Shown here: in pieces, positions 37,526 through 46,035 of the stretch | Position numbering within the stretch: position 1 is the first letter of the stretch | Layout of the letters: every line of letters begins with the position of its first letter | Assembly (NCBI RefSeq): GCF_036867135.1 | Contig: NZ_JBAJIJ010000002.1 | Span: 124,001 to 188,000, forward strand | Length of the DNA: 64,000 bases | Direction: 5' to 3' | DNA from: Aeromicrobium sp. Sec7.5 | GTDB taxonomy: Bacteria; Actinomycetota; Actinomycetes; Propionibacteriales; Nocardioidaceae | Position numbers and translations under genes: made by a program | The notes under the pieces: model-generated | The model's database searches: none | What the model was told of the DNA's origin: nothing | Seen by the model: only the letters and a program-made list of their open reading frames with translations

Positions 37526-38434
37526 ATGACCGCCGGCCCCACGCCCCCCACGTCGCAGACGCCGCACGGCCTCGCCCTGTGGCTCGCGGGCGCGCGGCCC
37601 CGCACCCTGCCCGCCGCCGTCGCCCCGGTCGCGGCCGGCACCGGTGCGGCCGTGCTGGCCGACGGCTTCGTCTGGTGGAAGGCCCTGCTCGCGCTCGGCG
37701 TCTCGCTGGCGCTCCAGGTCGGCGTCAACTACGCCAACGACTACTCCGACGGCGTGCGCGGCACCGACGACGACCGCGTGGGTCCCCTGCGGCTCGTCGG
37801 CTCCGGACTCGTCCCGGCTGCTCGGGTCAAGGCGGCGGCGCTCGGGTTCCTGGCCCTCGGCGGCGTCCTCGGGCTCGTCCTGGCCGCGACCACGACCTGG
37901 TGGCTGCTGCTCGTCGGCGCCGCGGCCCTCGGCGCCGCGTGGACCTACACGGGGGGCCCGTCGCCCTACGGCTACCGTGCGCTCGGCGAGGTCAGCGTGT
38001 TCCTGTTCTTCGGCCTCGTCGCGGTCGTCGGCACGACCTTCGTGCAGGTCGAGGAGGTCACGTGGGCCAGCGTGCTGGCCGGCGTCGGAGTCGGGGCGCT
38101 GGCGTGCGCGATCCTCGTGGCCAACAACCTGCGCGACATCGCCACCGACACGGTCGCGGGCAAGCGGACCCTGGCGGTCCTGCTGGGCGACCGGCGCACC
38201 CGCGGGTTCTACGTCGCGCTCGTGCTCGTGGCCGTGGCCACGGCCGTCGGTCTCGCCGTGACCGAGACCCCCTGGGCGCTGCTGGCGCTGCTGTTCGCCC
38301 CCCTGGCCGTGCGCGGGGTGCGCGTCGTGACCTCGGGCGCCACGGGTCCGGCGCTGATCCCCGTGCTCCAGTCGACGGGCGTGGCCGAGCTCGTCTTCGC
38401 CCTCGGTCTCACCGTCGGCCTCTGCCTCGCCTGA
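37526..38434 (+). CDS. menA: 1,4-Dihydroxy-2-naphthoate polyprenyltransferase
   Basis: A 302-residue UbiA-superfamily membrane prenyltransferase with about nine helices. The first Asp-rich motif is in NYANDYSDGVRGTDDDRVGP and the second in NNLRDIATDTVAGKRTLAVLLG. It attaches the polyprenyl tail to dihydroxynaphthoate to form demethylmenaquinone, the substrate of MenG. The start at ATG 37526 (MTAGPTPPTS) is the first that avoids overlap with the divergent gene. The stop lies inside the stem of a hairpin shared with the convergent Cds1-like gene. Confidence 0.95.
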   Translation: MTAGPTPPTSQTPHGLALWLAGARPRTLPAAVAPVAAGTGAAVLADGFVWWKALLALGVSLALQVGVNYANDYSDGVRGTDDDRVGPLRLVGSGLVPAARVKAAALGFLALGGVLGLVLAATTTWWLLLVGAAALGAAWTYTGGPSPYGYRALGEVSVFLFFGLVAVVGTTFVQVEEVTWASVLAGVGVGALACAILVANNLRDIATDTVAGKRTLAVLLGDRRTRGFYVALVLVAVATAVGLAVTETPWALLALLFAPLAVRGVRVVTSGATGPALIPVLQSTGVAELVFALGLTVGLCLA

Positions 38435-38467
38435 CCCCCGGCACACCCCGCCGGCCGGGGGGGGTCA
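38431..38467. terminator. Hairpin overlapping the stops of menA and the Cds1-like gene
   Basis: CTGACCCCCGGC (38431-38442) pairs with a G-rich arm ending GTCAG near 38467, with a G8 run in the right arm. The menA stop (38432-38434) and the convergent gene's stop (38465-38467) both lie in the stem. It is probably a bidirectional terminator. Confidence 0.6.
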
Positions 38468-39541
38468 GGCCAGGCGGCCGGTCGCGTCGTACGCGTCGAG
38501 CTGCGCGGCGAACGGCGCCGGGTCGATGCCCTGCTCGGTGACCCAGGCCGGGTCGGCGTGGCTCGCGCGGTAGCGCTCCCCGCCGTCGCACAGCAGCGAC
38601 ACGATGCTCCCCGGCTCCCCCGCGTCGGCCATGCGTGTGGCCAGCGTGAGCGCCGCCCACACGTTGGTGCCCGTCGAGGGTCCGACGTCACGACCGAGGC
38701 GGTGGGAGGTCCAGGCCATCGCGGCGAGCGAGGCGCCGTCGGGCACCTCCAGCATGTCGTCGATGACACCTCCGACGAACGAGGGCTCGATCCGCGGGCG
38801 ACCGATCCCCTCGATCCGCGACGTCGTGCCGGTGACGACGTCGGAGGAGTCCGTGGTCCAGCCCTCGAGGAACGCCGACCCCTCGGGATCGGCCACCAGC
38901 ACGCGGGTGTCGTGCCGGCGGTACCGCACGTAGCGACCGATCGTGGCCGACGTGCCGCCGGTGCCTGCCCCGACGACGATCCAGCTCGGCACGGGATGCG
39001 GCTCGGCCGCCATCTGCTCGAAGATCGACTCGGCGATGTTGTTGTTGCCCCGCCAGTCGGTGGCGCGCTCGGCGAACGTGAACTGGTCCATGTAGTGCCC
39101 GCCGCACTCGGCGGCGAGGCGGCGCGCCTCGTCGTAGGTGTGGGAGGACGACTCGACAAAGTGGCAGCGTCCGCCGTGCCACTCGATGAGCGCGACCTTC
39201 TCCCGGCTCGTGGTCCGCGGCATGACGGCCACGAACGGCAGGCCGATGAGCCGCGCGAAGTACGCCTCGCTGACGGCGGTCGACCCGCTCGACGCCTCGA
39301 CGACGGTGGAGTCGGGTCCGAGCCAGCCGTTGCAGATCGCGTACAGGAACAGGGACCGGGCGAGCCGGTGCTTCAGGCTGCCGGTCGGGTGGACCGACTC
39401 GTCCTTGAGGTAGAGGCCCACGCCCGGGGTCGGCAGGTCCAGGACGTGCAGGTGCGTGTCGGCGCTGCGGTTGGCGTCGGCCTCGACGATGCGGACCGCC
39501 TCGGCGATCCAGGCCCGCTGCTCAGTCGACGTCTTCGGCAC
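38465..39541 (-). CDS. PLP-dependent cysteine synthase-fold protein, Cds1-like L-cysteine desulfhydrase
   Basis: A 358-residue fold-type II PLP enzyme. The PLP lysine K57 is in [13 protein letters not shown], the substrate loop is [15 protein letters not shown], and the phosphate-binding loop is [14 protein letters not shown]. The sequence resembles mycobacterial Cds1, which releases sulfide and pyruvate from cysteine; a cysteine synthase or cystathionine synthase role is the alternative. The gene overlaps the DUF4229 gene by 20 bases upstream and converges on menA. Confidence 0.8.
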   Translation of the reverse strand: MPKTSTEQRAWIAEAVRIVEADANRSADTHLHVLDLPTPGVGLYLKDESVHPTGSLKHRLARSLFLYAICNGWLGPDSTVVEASSGSTAVSEAYFARLIGLPFVAVMPRTTSREKVALIEWHGGRCHFVESSSHTYDEARRLAAECGGHYMDQFTFAERATDWRGNNNIAESIFEQMAAEPHPVPSWIVVGAGTGGTSATIGRYVRYRRHDTRVLVADPEGSAFLEGWTTDSSDVVTGTTSRIEGIGRPRIEPSFVGGVIDDMLEVPDGASLAAMAWTSHRLGRDVGPSTGTNVWAALTLATRMADAGEPGSIVSLLCDGGERYRASHADPAWVTEQGIDPAPFAAQLDAYDATGRLA

Positions 39542-39794
39542 TGCGGGACTCCTCGATGCGGGCGGAGATCTTCTCCGCGCGCTCCTGGACCTGCAGGGCC
39601 AGGGCCTCGCGCTGCTGGCTCAGGAGCACGAAACCGATGGCCGACGAGATGACCATCGCGGCGAACAGGACGATCAGGTTGGTCAGCTCGCTGAACTCGA
39701 GCAGGCCGAACCCGAAGCCCACGCCGGCGAGGACCGCGTACGTGGCGGCGAGGAGTCCGAGGCGGGAGAGCGTGTAGGTCCAGAACGGCGACAT
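39522..39794 (-). CDS. DUF4229-type small membrane protein
   Basis: A 90-residue protein with two helices (about 8-28 and 38-58) and an alpha-helical charged tail rich in Gln, Glu and Arg ([17 protein letters not shown]). This matches the DUF4229 family of actinobacteria, often next to menaquinone genes; the function is unknown. The ATG at 39794 has TACGCT 6 bases upstream, consistent with a leaderless transcript. The 3' end overlaps the Cds1-like gene start by 20 bases. Confidence 0.75.
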   Translation of the reverse strand: MSPFWTYTLSRLGLLAATYAVLAGVGFGFGLLEFSELTNLIVLFAAMVISSAIGFVLLSQQREALALQVQERAEKISARIEESRSAEDVD

Positions 39795-39859
39795 GACTCC
39801 AGCGTAGTCAGCAGACGTGCAGCAGCCGAATCGCTGGGCCCGTTCGCTACGGTGTGGCC

Positions 39860-40114
39860 ATGGGCAAGGCCATCCTCGTCGGCATCGCCGTCGTGCTCGT
39901 GATCTACGCGTTCTTCGACGCCATCGCCACACCGCGCCAGCAGGTCAAGCTCCTGCCGAAGCCGGCGTGGCTGATCGTGATCCTGCTGATCCCCGTCTTC
40001 GGTGCCTTGGCCTGGATCTTCGCGGGCACGAAGCGCATGCGTCCCGGCCCCCGTCGCGGTCCGCGGCCGCCCCGCGGCCCCGACGACGACCCCGACTACC
40101 TACGCGGCATCTGA
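39860..40114 (+). CDS. PLD nuclease N-terminal domain-type small membrane protein
   Basis: An 84-residue protein with two helices separated by a short linker (KLLPKPAWL), matching the PLDc_N domain: about IAVVLVIYAFFDAI, then LIVILLIPVFGALAWIFAG. A Pro/Arg/Asp-rich tail follows. Stand-alone copies are common in actinobacteria next to menaquinone genes and their role is unknown. ATG 39860 is preferred to GTG 39854 because TACGGT lies exactly 6 bases before the ATG. Confidence 0.75.
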   Translation: MGKAILVGIAVVLVIYAFFDAIATPRQQVKLLPKPAWLIVILLIPVFGALAWIFAGTKRMRPGPRRGPRPPRGPDDDPDYLRGI

Positions 40115-40118
40115 GACC

Positions 40119-40163
40119 GTCAGCGTCGAGGCCCGCGAGCTGCTGCCCGGCGCCGACGCTGAC
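40119..40163. terminator. Hairpin between PLDc_N and dipeptidase genes
   Basis: GTCAGCGTCG (40119-40128) is perfectly inverted at 40154-40163 around a 25-base loop that is itself GC-rich. It sits 4 bases after the PLDc_N stop and serves two convergent genes. Confidence 0.45.
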
Positions 40164-40211
40164 GCGCAGCCATGACGCCGGCACCCGTTCGCGGGTGGGC
40201 GAGCGCGCTGG

Positions 40212-41168
40212 TCACCAGACGGCCTCGGCCACGCGCCGGAAGTTTCCGGACACGACCGCGTCGACGTCGCGCTGGGACCAGCCGCGAGCCAGGAGAACGT
40301 CGTCGAGCGTCACGAAGAGCTCCGGCGACACCCACTGGAGCGGCCCCCAGCGCGTGTAGCTCTCGTCGAACAGATCGGGGTTCGTCGCCAGCTCGGCGTG
40401 GAAGTCGGCCTGGTCGAAGGAGTGGTCGGTGCTGACGCCCACGTGGTCGATGCCGACGAGCTCGACCGCGGCCTCGAGGTGCCGCGCCATGGCGTCGAGC
40501 GTGGGGGTGTTGGGCCCCAGGAAGATGCCGACCCCCGTGATGCCGACGACCCCGCCCGTCTCGGCACAGGCCACGGCCTGGTCGTCGGTGATGTTGCGCG
40601 GGTGGTCCCACACCGACGTAAGGCAGGAGTGGCTGTAGACGACGGGCTTCTCCGAGATGGCGCACAGGTCCAGGCCGGTCCGCTCGCTGCAGTGCGAGCC
40701 GTCCGCGACCATGCCGGCCGCGTTCATCTCACGCACGAGGTCGACACCCCACCGGGTCAGGCCCGTGTCGTGGGTGTCCAGACACCCGCAGCCCGCGGCG
40801 TTCGCGTGGTTGTACGTCGGCAGCAGGGTGCGCACGCCAGCCTCGACGAAGGCCCGCACGTTCCCCAGGTCACCGTCGAGAGGCGCGGAGTCCTCCAGGT
40901 CGAACGCCACACCGATCAGCCCGGCCCCGCGGGCCGCCGCGAGCTCGGGCAGCGTCGTCGCCAGGCTCAGCCGGGGCCGCGCCTCGACGCCGCGCCGGAA
41001 CGCCGCCACGAGCGCCCGCGCGTCGTCACCGGTCTGCGGCGCGTAGCCCACGTTGACCGACACGAACCCGCCGCCGGGTCGGTCGTACCGATCGAGCACG
41101 CTCACGTCGGCGTCGGGCTTCAGCGGCAGGCAGGCGTGCTGGTCCCACGTCCACGAGGAACCACTCAC
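40212..41168 (-). CDS. Membrane dipeptidase-family protein (peptidase M19)
   Basis: A 318-residue TIM-barrel metallopeptidase related to renal dipeptidase. Family blocks are GVAFDLEDSAPL (metal Glu region), MVADGSHCSERTGLDL and PVVYSHSC (metal His residues), and LVGIDHVGVSTDH near the C-terminus. The N-terminal HxD metal pair of the family is not obvious; WDQHACLPL occupies its position. No signal peptide is visible, so it is probably cytoplasmic. It starts with GTG 8 bases after the ABC permease stop and may share that operon. Confidence 0.8.
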   Translation of the reverse strand: MSGSSWTWDQHACLPLKPDADVSVLDRYDRPGGGFVSVNVGYAPQTGDDARALVAAFRRGVEARPRLSLATTLPELAAARGAGLIGVAFDLEDSAPLDGDLGNVRAFVEAGVRTLLPTYNHANAAGCGCLDTHDTGLTRWGVDLVREMNAAGMVADGSHCSERTGLDLCAISEKPVVYSHSCLTSVWDHPRNITDDQAVACAETGGVVGITGVGIFLGPNTPTLDAMARHLEAAVELVGIDHVGVSTDHSFDQADFHAELATNPDLFDESYTRWGPLQWVSPELFVTLDDVLLARGWSQRDVDAVVSGNFRRVAEAVW

Positions 41169-41175
41169 GTGAGCC

Positions 41176-42351
41176 TCACGCCTCCCAGCGGAACAGGCGC
41201 GCCGAGACCGTGGCGAACACGGCGGCGAAGCCCAGGAGGATGAGGATCGGCAGCACGATCGCCGACGGCCCCTGCTCGCGCACCATGACGTCGAGCATGC
41301 CTTGGTTGAGGTGCTTGAGCGGCAGGCAGTTGCTGACGACCTGCAGCCAGGTCGGCGCCCCGTCGAGGGGGAAGAACGAGCCGGACAGGAAGGCCATCGG
41401 CAGCACGACGAAGTTCGCCAGCCCGATGGCCCCCTCCTCGGTCTTGGACACGGCGCCCGCGAGCATGCCGATCGAGAGGAACGCCAGCGTGCCGGTCAGC
41501 AGCAGCGGCACGACGAGCGGCCACCAGCCCGAGAGCTGCAGCCCGAACGCCCCGACGCCGAGTCCGACGAAGATGACCGCCTGGACGAGCGCGATGACGA
41601 GGCTGACGCCGACCCGGGCCAGCACGACCGAGCTGGTGCGCACCGGCGCCAGGCGCAAGCGGCGCAGCAGGCCGCTCTTGCGCCACATCACGAGGTTGGC
41701 GGCGGCGCCGAACGTGGCACTCATCGCGACGGCCCAGCCGAGCAGGCTCGGCGTGACGTACTGGATCTGCTCCAGCGACTCGTCCTCGACCTGGCTCGAG
41801 GCGAACGTGAAGGCCGGTGCCTCCCCCGTCGTCTGCTGGTAGACGGCGGTGTTGGCCTGCTGCACGATCGCCTGCACGACGCTCTGGATCTGGGCACCCG
41901 CGACCGGGTCGGCCGCCGAGTAGCGCACCGTCACCTCACCGCCCTCCTCGGTGAGGACGGCGTCGGCGTCTCCCTCGCGGACCTGCTCGAGCGCGGCGTC
42001 GAGGTCGTCGGAGCGGGTGATGTCGACCGACTGGTCGATGGACTCCCGCGCCTCGTCGGGTGCGTCGTCGATGACCGAGACGTCGCCCACCACGACGACC
42101 TCGGCCGGGTCCAGGTCGCCCTGGCTCGTGAAGATGCCGCCGAAGAGGACCAAGAACATCAGCGGGAAGGCGATGGCCCAGAACAGCGTCATGCGATCGC
42201 GCACGAAGCCCTTGAACATCGCGACGGTGAGGGCCTTGAGCGGGCGGGCCGCCTTCGCGTCGCCGGCACCCGTCGACGGCTCGGTCCGGCTGCCGGGCCC
42301 GGCGCTGGTCCCCGTGCTCGTGCTCGTGCTGGTGCTGGTGCTGGTGCTCAT
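41176..42351 (-). CDS. ABC-2 type transporter permease
   Basis: A 391-residue ABC-2 permease. Helix 1 (about 58-77) is followed by an extracytoplasmic domain of about 130 residues with an acidic profile, then five helices in the C-terminal half (GWAVAMSATFGAAANLV and VLPMAFLSGSFFPLDGAPTW are family-like). The N-terminus is a low-complexity Ser-Thr repeat of about 12 residues, encoded by a hexameric DNA repeat. ATG 42351 overlaps the ATPase stop as ATGA. The substrate is unknown; drugs or lipids are usual. Confidence 0.87.
   Translation of the reverse strand: MSTSTSTSTSTSTGTSAGPGSRTEPSTGAGDAKAARPLKALTVAMFKGFVRDRMTLFWAIAFPLMFLVLFGGIFTSQGDLDPAEVVVVGDVSVIDDAPDEARESIDQSVDITRSDDLDAALEQVREGDADAVLTEEGGEVTVRYSAADPVAGAQIQSVVQAIVQQANTAVYQQTTGEAPAFTFASSQVEDESLEQIQYVTPSLLGWAVAMSATFGAAANLVMWRKSGLLRRLRLAPVRTSSVVLARVGVSLVIALVQAVIFVGLGVGAFGLQLSGWWPLVVPLLLTGTLAFLSIGMLAGAVSKTEEGAIGLANFVVLPMAFLSGSFFPLDGAPTWLQVVSNCLPLKHLNQGMLDVMVREQGPSAIVLPILILLGFAAVFATVSARLFRWEA
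42313..42350. repeat. Hexanucleotide microsatellite in the ABC permease 5' end
   Basis: Tandem GTGCTC and GTGCTG units run over 38 bases and encode the Ser-Thr stretch at residues 2-13. Whole-unit slippage would change the protein length by two residues and stay in frame. Confidence 0.7.
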
Positions 42352-43250
42352 GCGCGGTACTCCCGTCCGGTCAGGTCGAGGAAGACGTCCTCGAGCGTGC
42401 CCTTGCTGACGCTGAGTCCCTCGAGCGCCTCGCGGCGACCGAGCTCGGCCAGCACCGTCGCGGGCTCGCGCGTCTCGATCACGAGGCCGGAGCCGCCCAG
42501 CGTGACCGAGTCCGCGCCCGGGAGCGCCCGCGCGTCGTCGATCGTGATCGTCTCGACCGCCAGCCCGATGCGGGTCGCGGCGTCGAGCTGGCGGATCAGC
42601 GCGCCCGGGGTGTCGATCTCGAGGAGGCTTCCGTGGTCGACGATCGCGACGCGGTCGCAGAGCTCCTCGGCCTCCTCCATGTAGTGCGTCGTGAGGACGA
42701 CGGTGCGGCCGGAGTCGTTGATGCCGCGCAGGACGTCCCACAGGTTTCGCCGTGCCTGCGGGTCGAGCGCCGCGGTGGGCTCGTCGAGGAAGACGACGTC
42801 GGGATCGTGCACCAGCGCGCAGGCGATCGAGAGCCGCTGCTTCTGACCACCGGAGAGGTCCTGGACCTGGGCGCTGGCCTTCTCCGTGAGGCCCACCTGC
42901 TCGAGCAGGTCGTCGAGGCGCGAGGTCGGGACCCCGTAGATGGCCCCGAAGGTCTGCAGCTGCTCGACGGCCGTGAGTCGCTCGAAGAACGCCGACGACT
43001 GCAGCTGCACGCCGATGCGGCGCTGCAGGTCGGGCTCCCGCTTGCCCGGGTCGCGACCGTCGACCGAGACCCGGCCGCTCGTGGGGCTACGTAGGCCCTC
43101 GATCGTCTCGAGCGTCGTGGTCTTGCCCGCCCCGTTGGGTCCGAGCAGGCCGAAGAACTCGCCCGGTGCGACCGTGAAGCTGATGTCCTCGACCGCGGTG
43201 ACGGCGCCGTAGCGCATCGTCAGGTGATCGACCTCGATCTGTACCCCCAT
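42348..43250 (-). CDS. ABC transporter ATP-binding protein, DrrA-type
   Basis: A 300-residue ATPase with Walker A GPNGAGKTT, signature LSGGQKQR, Walker B DVVFLDEP and switch THYMEEAEELCDR. A C-terminal extension of about 80 residues after the core, ending in LEDVFLDLTGREYRA, matches the daunorubicin-resistance group. It forms an exporter with the downstream permease. The ATG at 43250 has TAGCGT 7 bases upstream, which suggests a leaderless transcript. Confidence 0.92.
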   Translation of the reverse strand: MGVQIEVDHLTMRYGAVTAVEDISFTVAPGEFFGLLGPNGAGKTTTLETIEGLRSPTSGRVSVDGRDPGKREPDLQRRIGVQLQSSAFFERLTAVEQLQTFGAIYGVPTSRLDDLLEQVGLTEKASAQVQDLSGGQKQRLSIACALVHDPDVVFLDEPTAALDPQARRNLWDVLRGINDSGRTVVLTTHYMEEAEELCDRVAIVDHGSLLEIDTPGALIRQLDAATRIGLAVETITIDDARALPGADSVTLGGSGLVIETREPATVLAELGRREALEGLSVSKGTLEDVFLDLTGREYRA

Positions 43251-43337
43251 GGGCCCGACGCTAGTGGCTCAGGACCCCGGTCCGCGTCCGCCGAAAGTCG
43301 GAGATCGGGGCTCCCCTCCCCGTCAGGTGCACGGGGT

Positions 43338-43480
43338 TTCGAGGCTCGCGCCGCAGGCGGCACTCACACCTCAACCACCGGTGGTGACCACGGGCCGAGC
43401 GAAGCGAGGCGGGCGCCCGGGCGCAGCCCGGCACCGGTGAGGAACGAACCGGTGGAGCGGCGACGAAGGAGCCGCGCGCC
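43338..43480. repeat. Composite repeat: family C copy joined to family D copy 2
   Basis: A family C unit (TTCGAGGCTC at 43338-43347, CTCACACCTC at 43363-43372) runs into the shared ACCACCGGTGGT palindrome and then a family D element. Family D here carries CCGGGC-GCA-GCCCGG, a CACCGGT/ACCGGTG hairpin and a GCGGC/GCCGC hairpin. It abuts the ccsB stop at 43481 with GCGCGCC, exactly as copy 1 abuts nuoI. Confidence 0.7.
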
Positions 43481-44425
43481 TCACTTGGCGTAGGAGTGCA
43501 GGCCCGGGACGAAGATGTTGACGCCGTAGTAGCTGAACAGGAACGTGGCGAAGCCGAGCAGCGCGATGATCGCAGCGCGGCGGCCCTTCCAGCCAGCGGT
43601 CGCGCGGGCGTGCAGGTAGCCGGCGTAGACGACCCACGTGACGAAGGCCCAGACCTCCTTGGGGTCCCAGCCCCAGTACCGGCCCCACGCGTAGTGCGCC
43701 CAGATCGGGCCGGCGATCAGTGCGCCGAAGGTCCAGAGCACGAAGCCGACCGCGTGCGTGCGGTACGCCAGGCGGTCCATCGCGGCGATCGTCGGCACGC
43801 GCCGCAGGATCGGCCCGACCGAACCGCGGTTCTCGGCCCGCTCCTTGAGCAGGTACAGCAGCGAGGCGGAGGCACCGACCAGGAACAGGGCACCGGCGAT
43901 CATGACGGCCGCGACGTGGATCACGAGCCAGTACGAGTGCAGCGCGGGCACCAGCGGACCGGCCGGGACGTACGCCGACCAGGCCAGGCCGAGGATCGCC
44001 AGGCCGAAGCCCGTGACGAGCGGCGCGATCCACTGCACCGAGGTGATGCGGACGAGCACGAGGTAGACGACCAGGGCGATCGAGACGCCCGTGAGGCCGA
44101 ACTCGTACATGTTGCCCCACGGGACCCGCTCGGACGCGAGCGCACGGGAGACGACACCGGCCACGAGCAGGCCGGTCGCGACGACCGTCAGCGCGATGCC
44201 GATGCGACTCAGGACCGCGCTGCGCGGGGGGACCTCGTCGTCGTCGGGCGTCGCGACGGCGACCGAGCCCTGGGCACCGGCACCGACCGTGGCGGCGACG
44301 GGCTCGACGGCCTCCTGGCGGACGAACAGCAGCTCGGCCAGGTGGGCGAGGAAGGCGAGCGCGAGCACGACGGTGCCCGACGCGACGGCGTAGTTCGAGA
44401 ACTCGGCGAAGTCGGCGAGGGTCAT
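43481..44425 (-). CDS. ccsB: Cytochrome c biogenesis protein CcsB (CcsA-type heme channel)
   Basis: A 314-residue integral membrane protein of the system II cytochrome c synthetase. The tryptophan-rich WWD-type segment is AHYAWGRYWGWDPKEVWAFVTW, with flanking conserved histidines (HSYWLVIHVAA and YRTHAVGF). With ResB it moves heme across the membrane and ligates it to apocytochromes. It overlaps the resB stop by 4 bases. It is the last gene of the hemL-side operon. Confidence 0.93.
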   Translation of the reverse strand: MTLADFAEFSNYAVASGTVVLALAFLAHLAELLFVRQEAVEPVAATVGAGAQGSVAVATPDDDEVPPRSAVLSRIGIALTVVATGLLVAGVVSRALASERVPWGNMYEFGLTGVSIALVVYLVLVRITSVQWIAPLVTGFGLAILGLAWSAYVPAGPLVPALHSYWLVIHVAAVMIAGALFLVGASASLLYLLKERAENRGSVGPILRRVPTIAAMDRLAYRTHAVGFVLWTFGALIAGPIWAHYAWGRYWGWDPKEVWAFVTWVVYAGYLHARATAGWKGRRAAIIALLGFATFLFSYYGVNIFVPGLHSYAK

Positions 44426-46035
44426 GGGGTCTTCTTCTCCTGGGGCTCGAGCGCTTCACGCAGACGGTCGACGAAGGACGTGAGGTCGTCCGGGAGGTCG
44501 TCGCGCGGGACGCGGTCGAGCGCGGCTGCCTCCACCACGGTACGTGAGCCGTCCGAGACGGCACGGACCCACGTGCGACGAGGGCGGACGAACAGCGAGA
44601 GAATCAGGCCTCCGAGACCGACCGCGACGCCGCCCAGCGGCAGACCGGCGAGCGGCGAGGAGCTGATCTGGAACCGGGCGAACTGCTTCAGCTCGGTGAA
44701 CTCCACGACCGTCCCGTCGGGCAGGGTGCTCGACTGGCCGGGCTGCAGCTCGATCCGGAACGGGTTGCCGTCCTCGTCGAGTACCTGCGTCATCTTGCTC
44801 GTGTCGAGGACGTACACCGACTGCGGCGTGCCGTCGTCGAGGCCGAGGTCGCCGGTCCACGCCTGCAGGGCGATGTAGGGGTTGGCCGCCGCCGGGAAGA
44901 GCGAGATCGACGCCTCGTCCTCGGCCGTGCGGGCGGCGGTGGGCAGGAAGAACCCCTGCATCCCGAGCTGCTCCGGACCGGTGTCGGGCACCTTCACGAC
45001 ACCGCCGGAGGTGTAGGTGGCGTCCTCGGGCAGGAACGGGACGGCCTCGTCGAACACGACCGTGCCGTCGGGATCGGTGACCTTGATGCCCGGGGAGTAC
45101 CCCTGGCCCACCAGGAAGATGTCGGTCGACCCGATCGAGAGCGGGTGGTTGACGCGGATCGAGTAGTCGTCCTGATCGCCGTCGAGACCCTCGACGAACG
45201 TGCCGTCGGCCTCGAACAGGCGAGGAGCGCCACGCTGGGGCCCGTCGCTGATGTCGAACTCGGCGACGAGGTCGTCGAGCTCCAGCGAGAACGGCGGCAG
45301 GCTGTCGGGGTCGAACCACGTGCCCGACGTGAACTCGTCGTACTGCGTGAGGACGTTGGAGAACCGGTCTCCCTCGGTCACGATCACGGCGCCGCGGTAG
45401 CCCAGGAGGGAGCCGACGGCGACACCGATCAGCACCACGACGACGCTCACGTGGAACACGAGGTTGCCGAACTCGCGCAGGTAGCCGCGCTCGGAGCGCA
45501 GCTCGCCACGGGCGCCGTCGTCCTCGGTCACGACGTCGATGCGCGCGCGCCCGACGACGCGGCGTGCCGCGACGAGCACGGTCTCGACGTCGGCCGTGGT
45601 CTCGAACGTGCCGGAGGCCGGGAGGCGGTCGAAGCGGCGGGGGGCCTTCGGCGGACGTGCCCGCAGAGCGCGCCAGTACACCCGCGATCGCGGCAGGATG
45701 CAGCCGATCAGCGAGACCATGAGCAGCAGGTAGATCGCGCTGAACCACGGTGACGCGTAGACGTTGAACGCGCCGAGCTTCTCGAGCACCGGTGACAGGT
45801 CGGGGTGGCGCAGGCGGAACGCCTCGACCGCGCGCGCGTCGACCCCTCGCTGCGGCACGAAGGACCCGGGCAGTGACGCCACCGCGAGCAGCAGCAGGAG
45901 CAGCAGCGCGGTACGCATCGATGTCAGCTGCGTCCACATCCAGCGCAGGAACTCCCAGCTGTTCAGAGCCGGTGCGGCTCCCCGCTTCCGGTCGCGCCGG
46001 GGGATCGTGCCGTCGGTGTCGCGGTCGTTGCTCAC
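44422..46035 (-). CDS. resB: Cytochrome c biogenesis protein ResB
   Basis: A 537-residue ResB protein, the partner of CcsB in system II. Helices lie near residues 42-60, 100-118, 192-212 and 478-500, with a large extracytoplasmic domain between the last two. The start WEFLRWMWTQLTSMRTALLLLLLLA and the ELRSERGYLREFGNLVFH block are typical. GTG 46035 overlaps the ccdA stop as GTGA. Confidence 0.93.
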   Translation of the reverse strand: MSNDRDTDGTIPRRDRKRGAAPALNSWEFLRWMWTQLTSMRTALLLLLLLAVASLPGSFVPQRGVDARAVEAFRLRHPDLSPVLEKLGAFNVYASPWFSAIYLLLMVSLIGCILPRSRVYWRALRARPPKAPRRFDRLPASGTFETTADVETVLVAARRVVGRARIDVVTEDDGARGELRSERGYLREFGNLVFHVSVVVVLIGVAVGSLLGYRGAVIVTEGDRFSNVLTQYDEFTSGTWFDPDSLPPFSLELDDLVAEFDISDGPQRGAPRLFEADGTFVEGLDGDQDDYSIRVNHPLSIGSTDIFLVGQGYSPGIKVTDPDGTVVFDEAVPFLPEDATYTSGGVVKVPDTGPEQLGMQGFFLPTAARTAEDEASISLFPAAANPYIALQAWTGDLGLDDGTPQSVYVLDTSKMTQVLDEDGNPFRIELQPGQSSTLPDGTVVEFTELKQFARFQISSSPLAGLPLGGVAVGLGGLILSLFVRPRRTWVRAVSDGSRTVVEAAALDRVPRDDLPDDLTSFVDRLREALEPQEKKTP

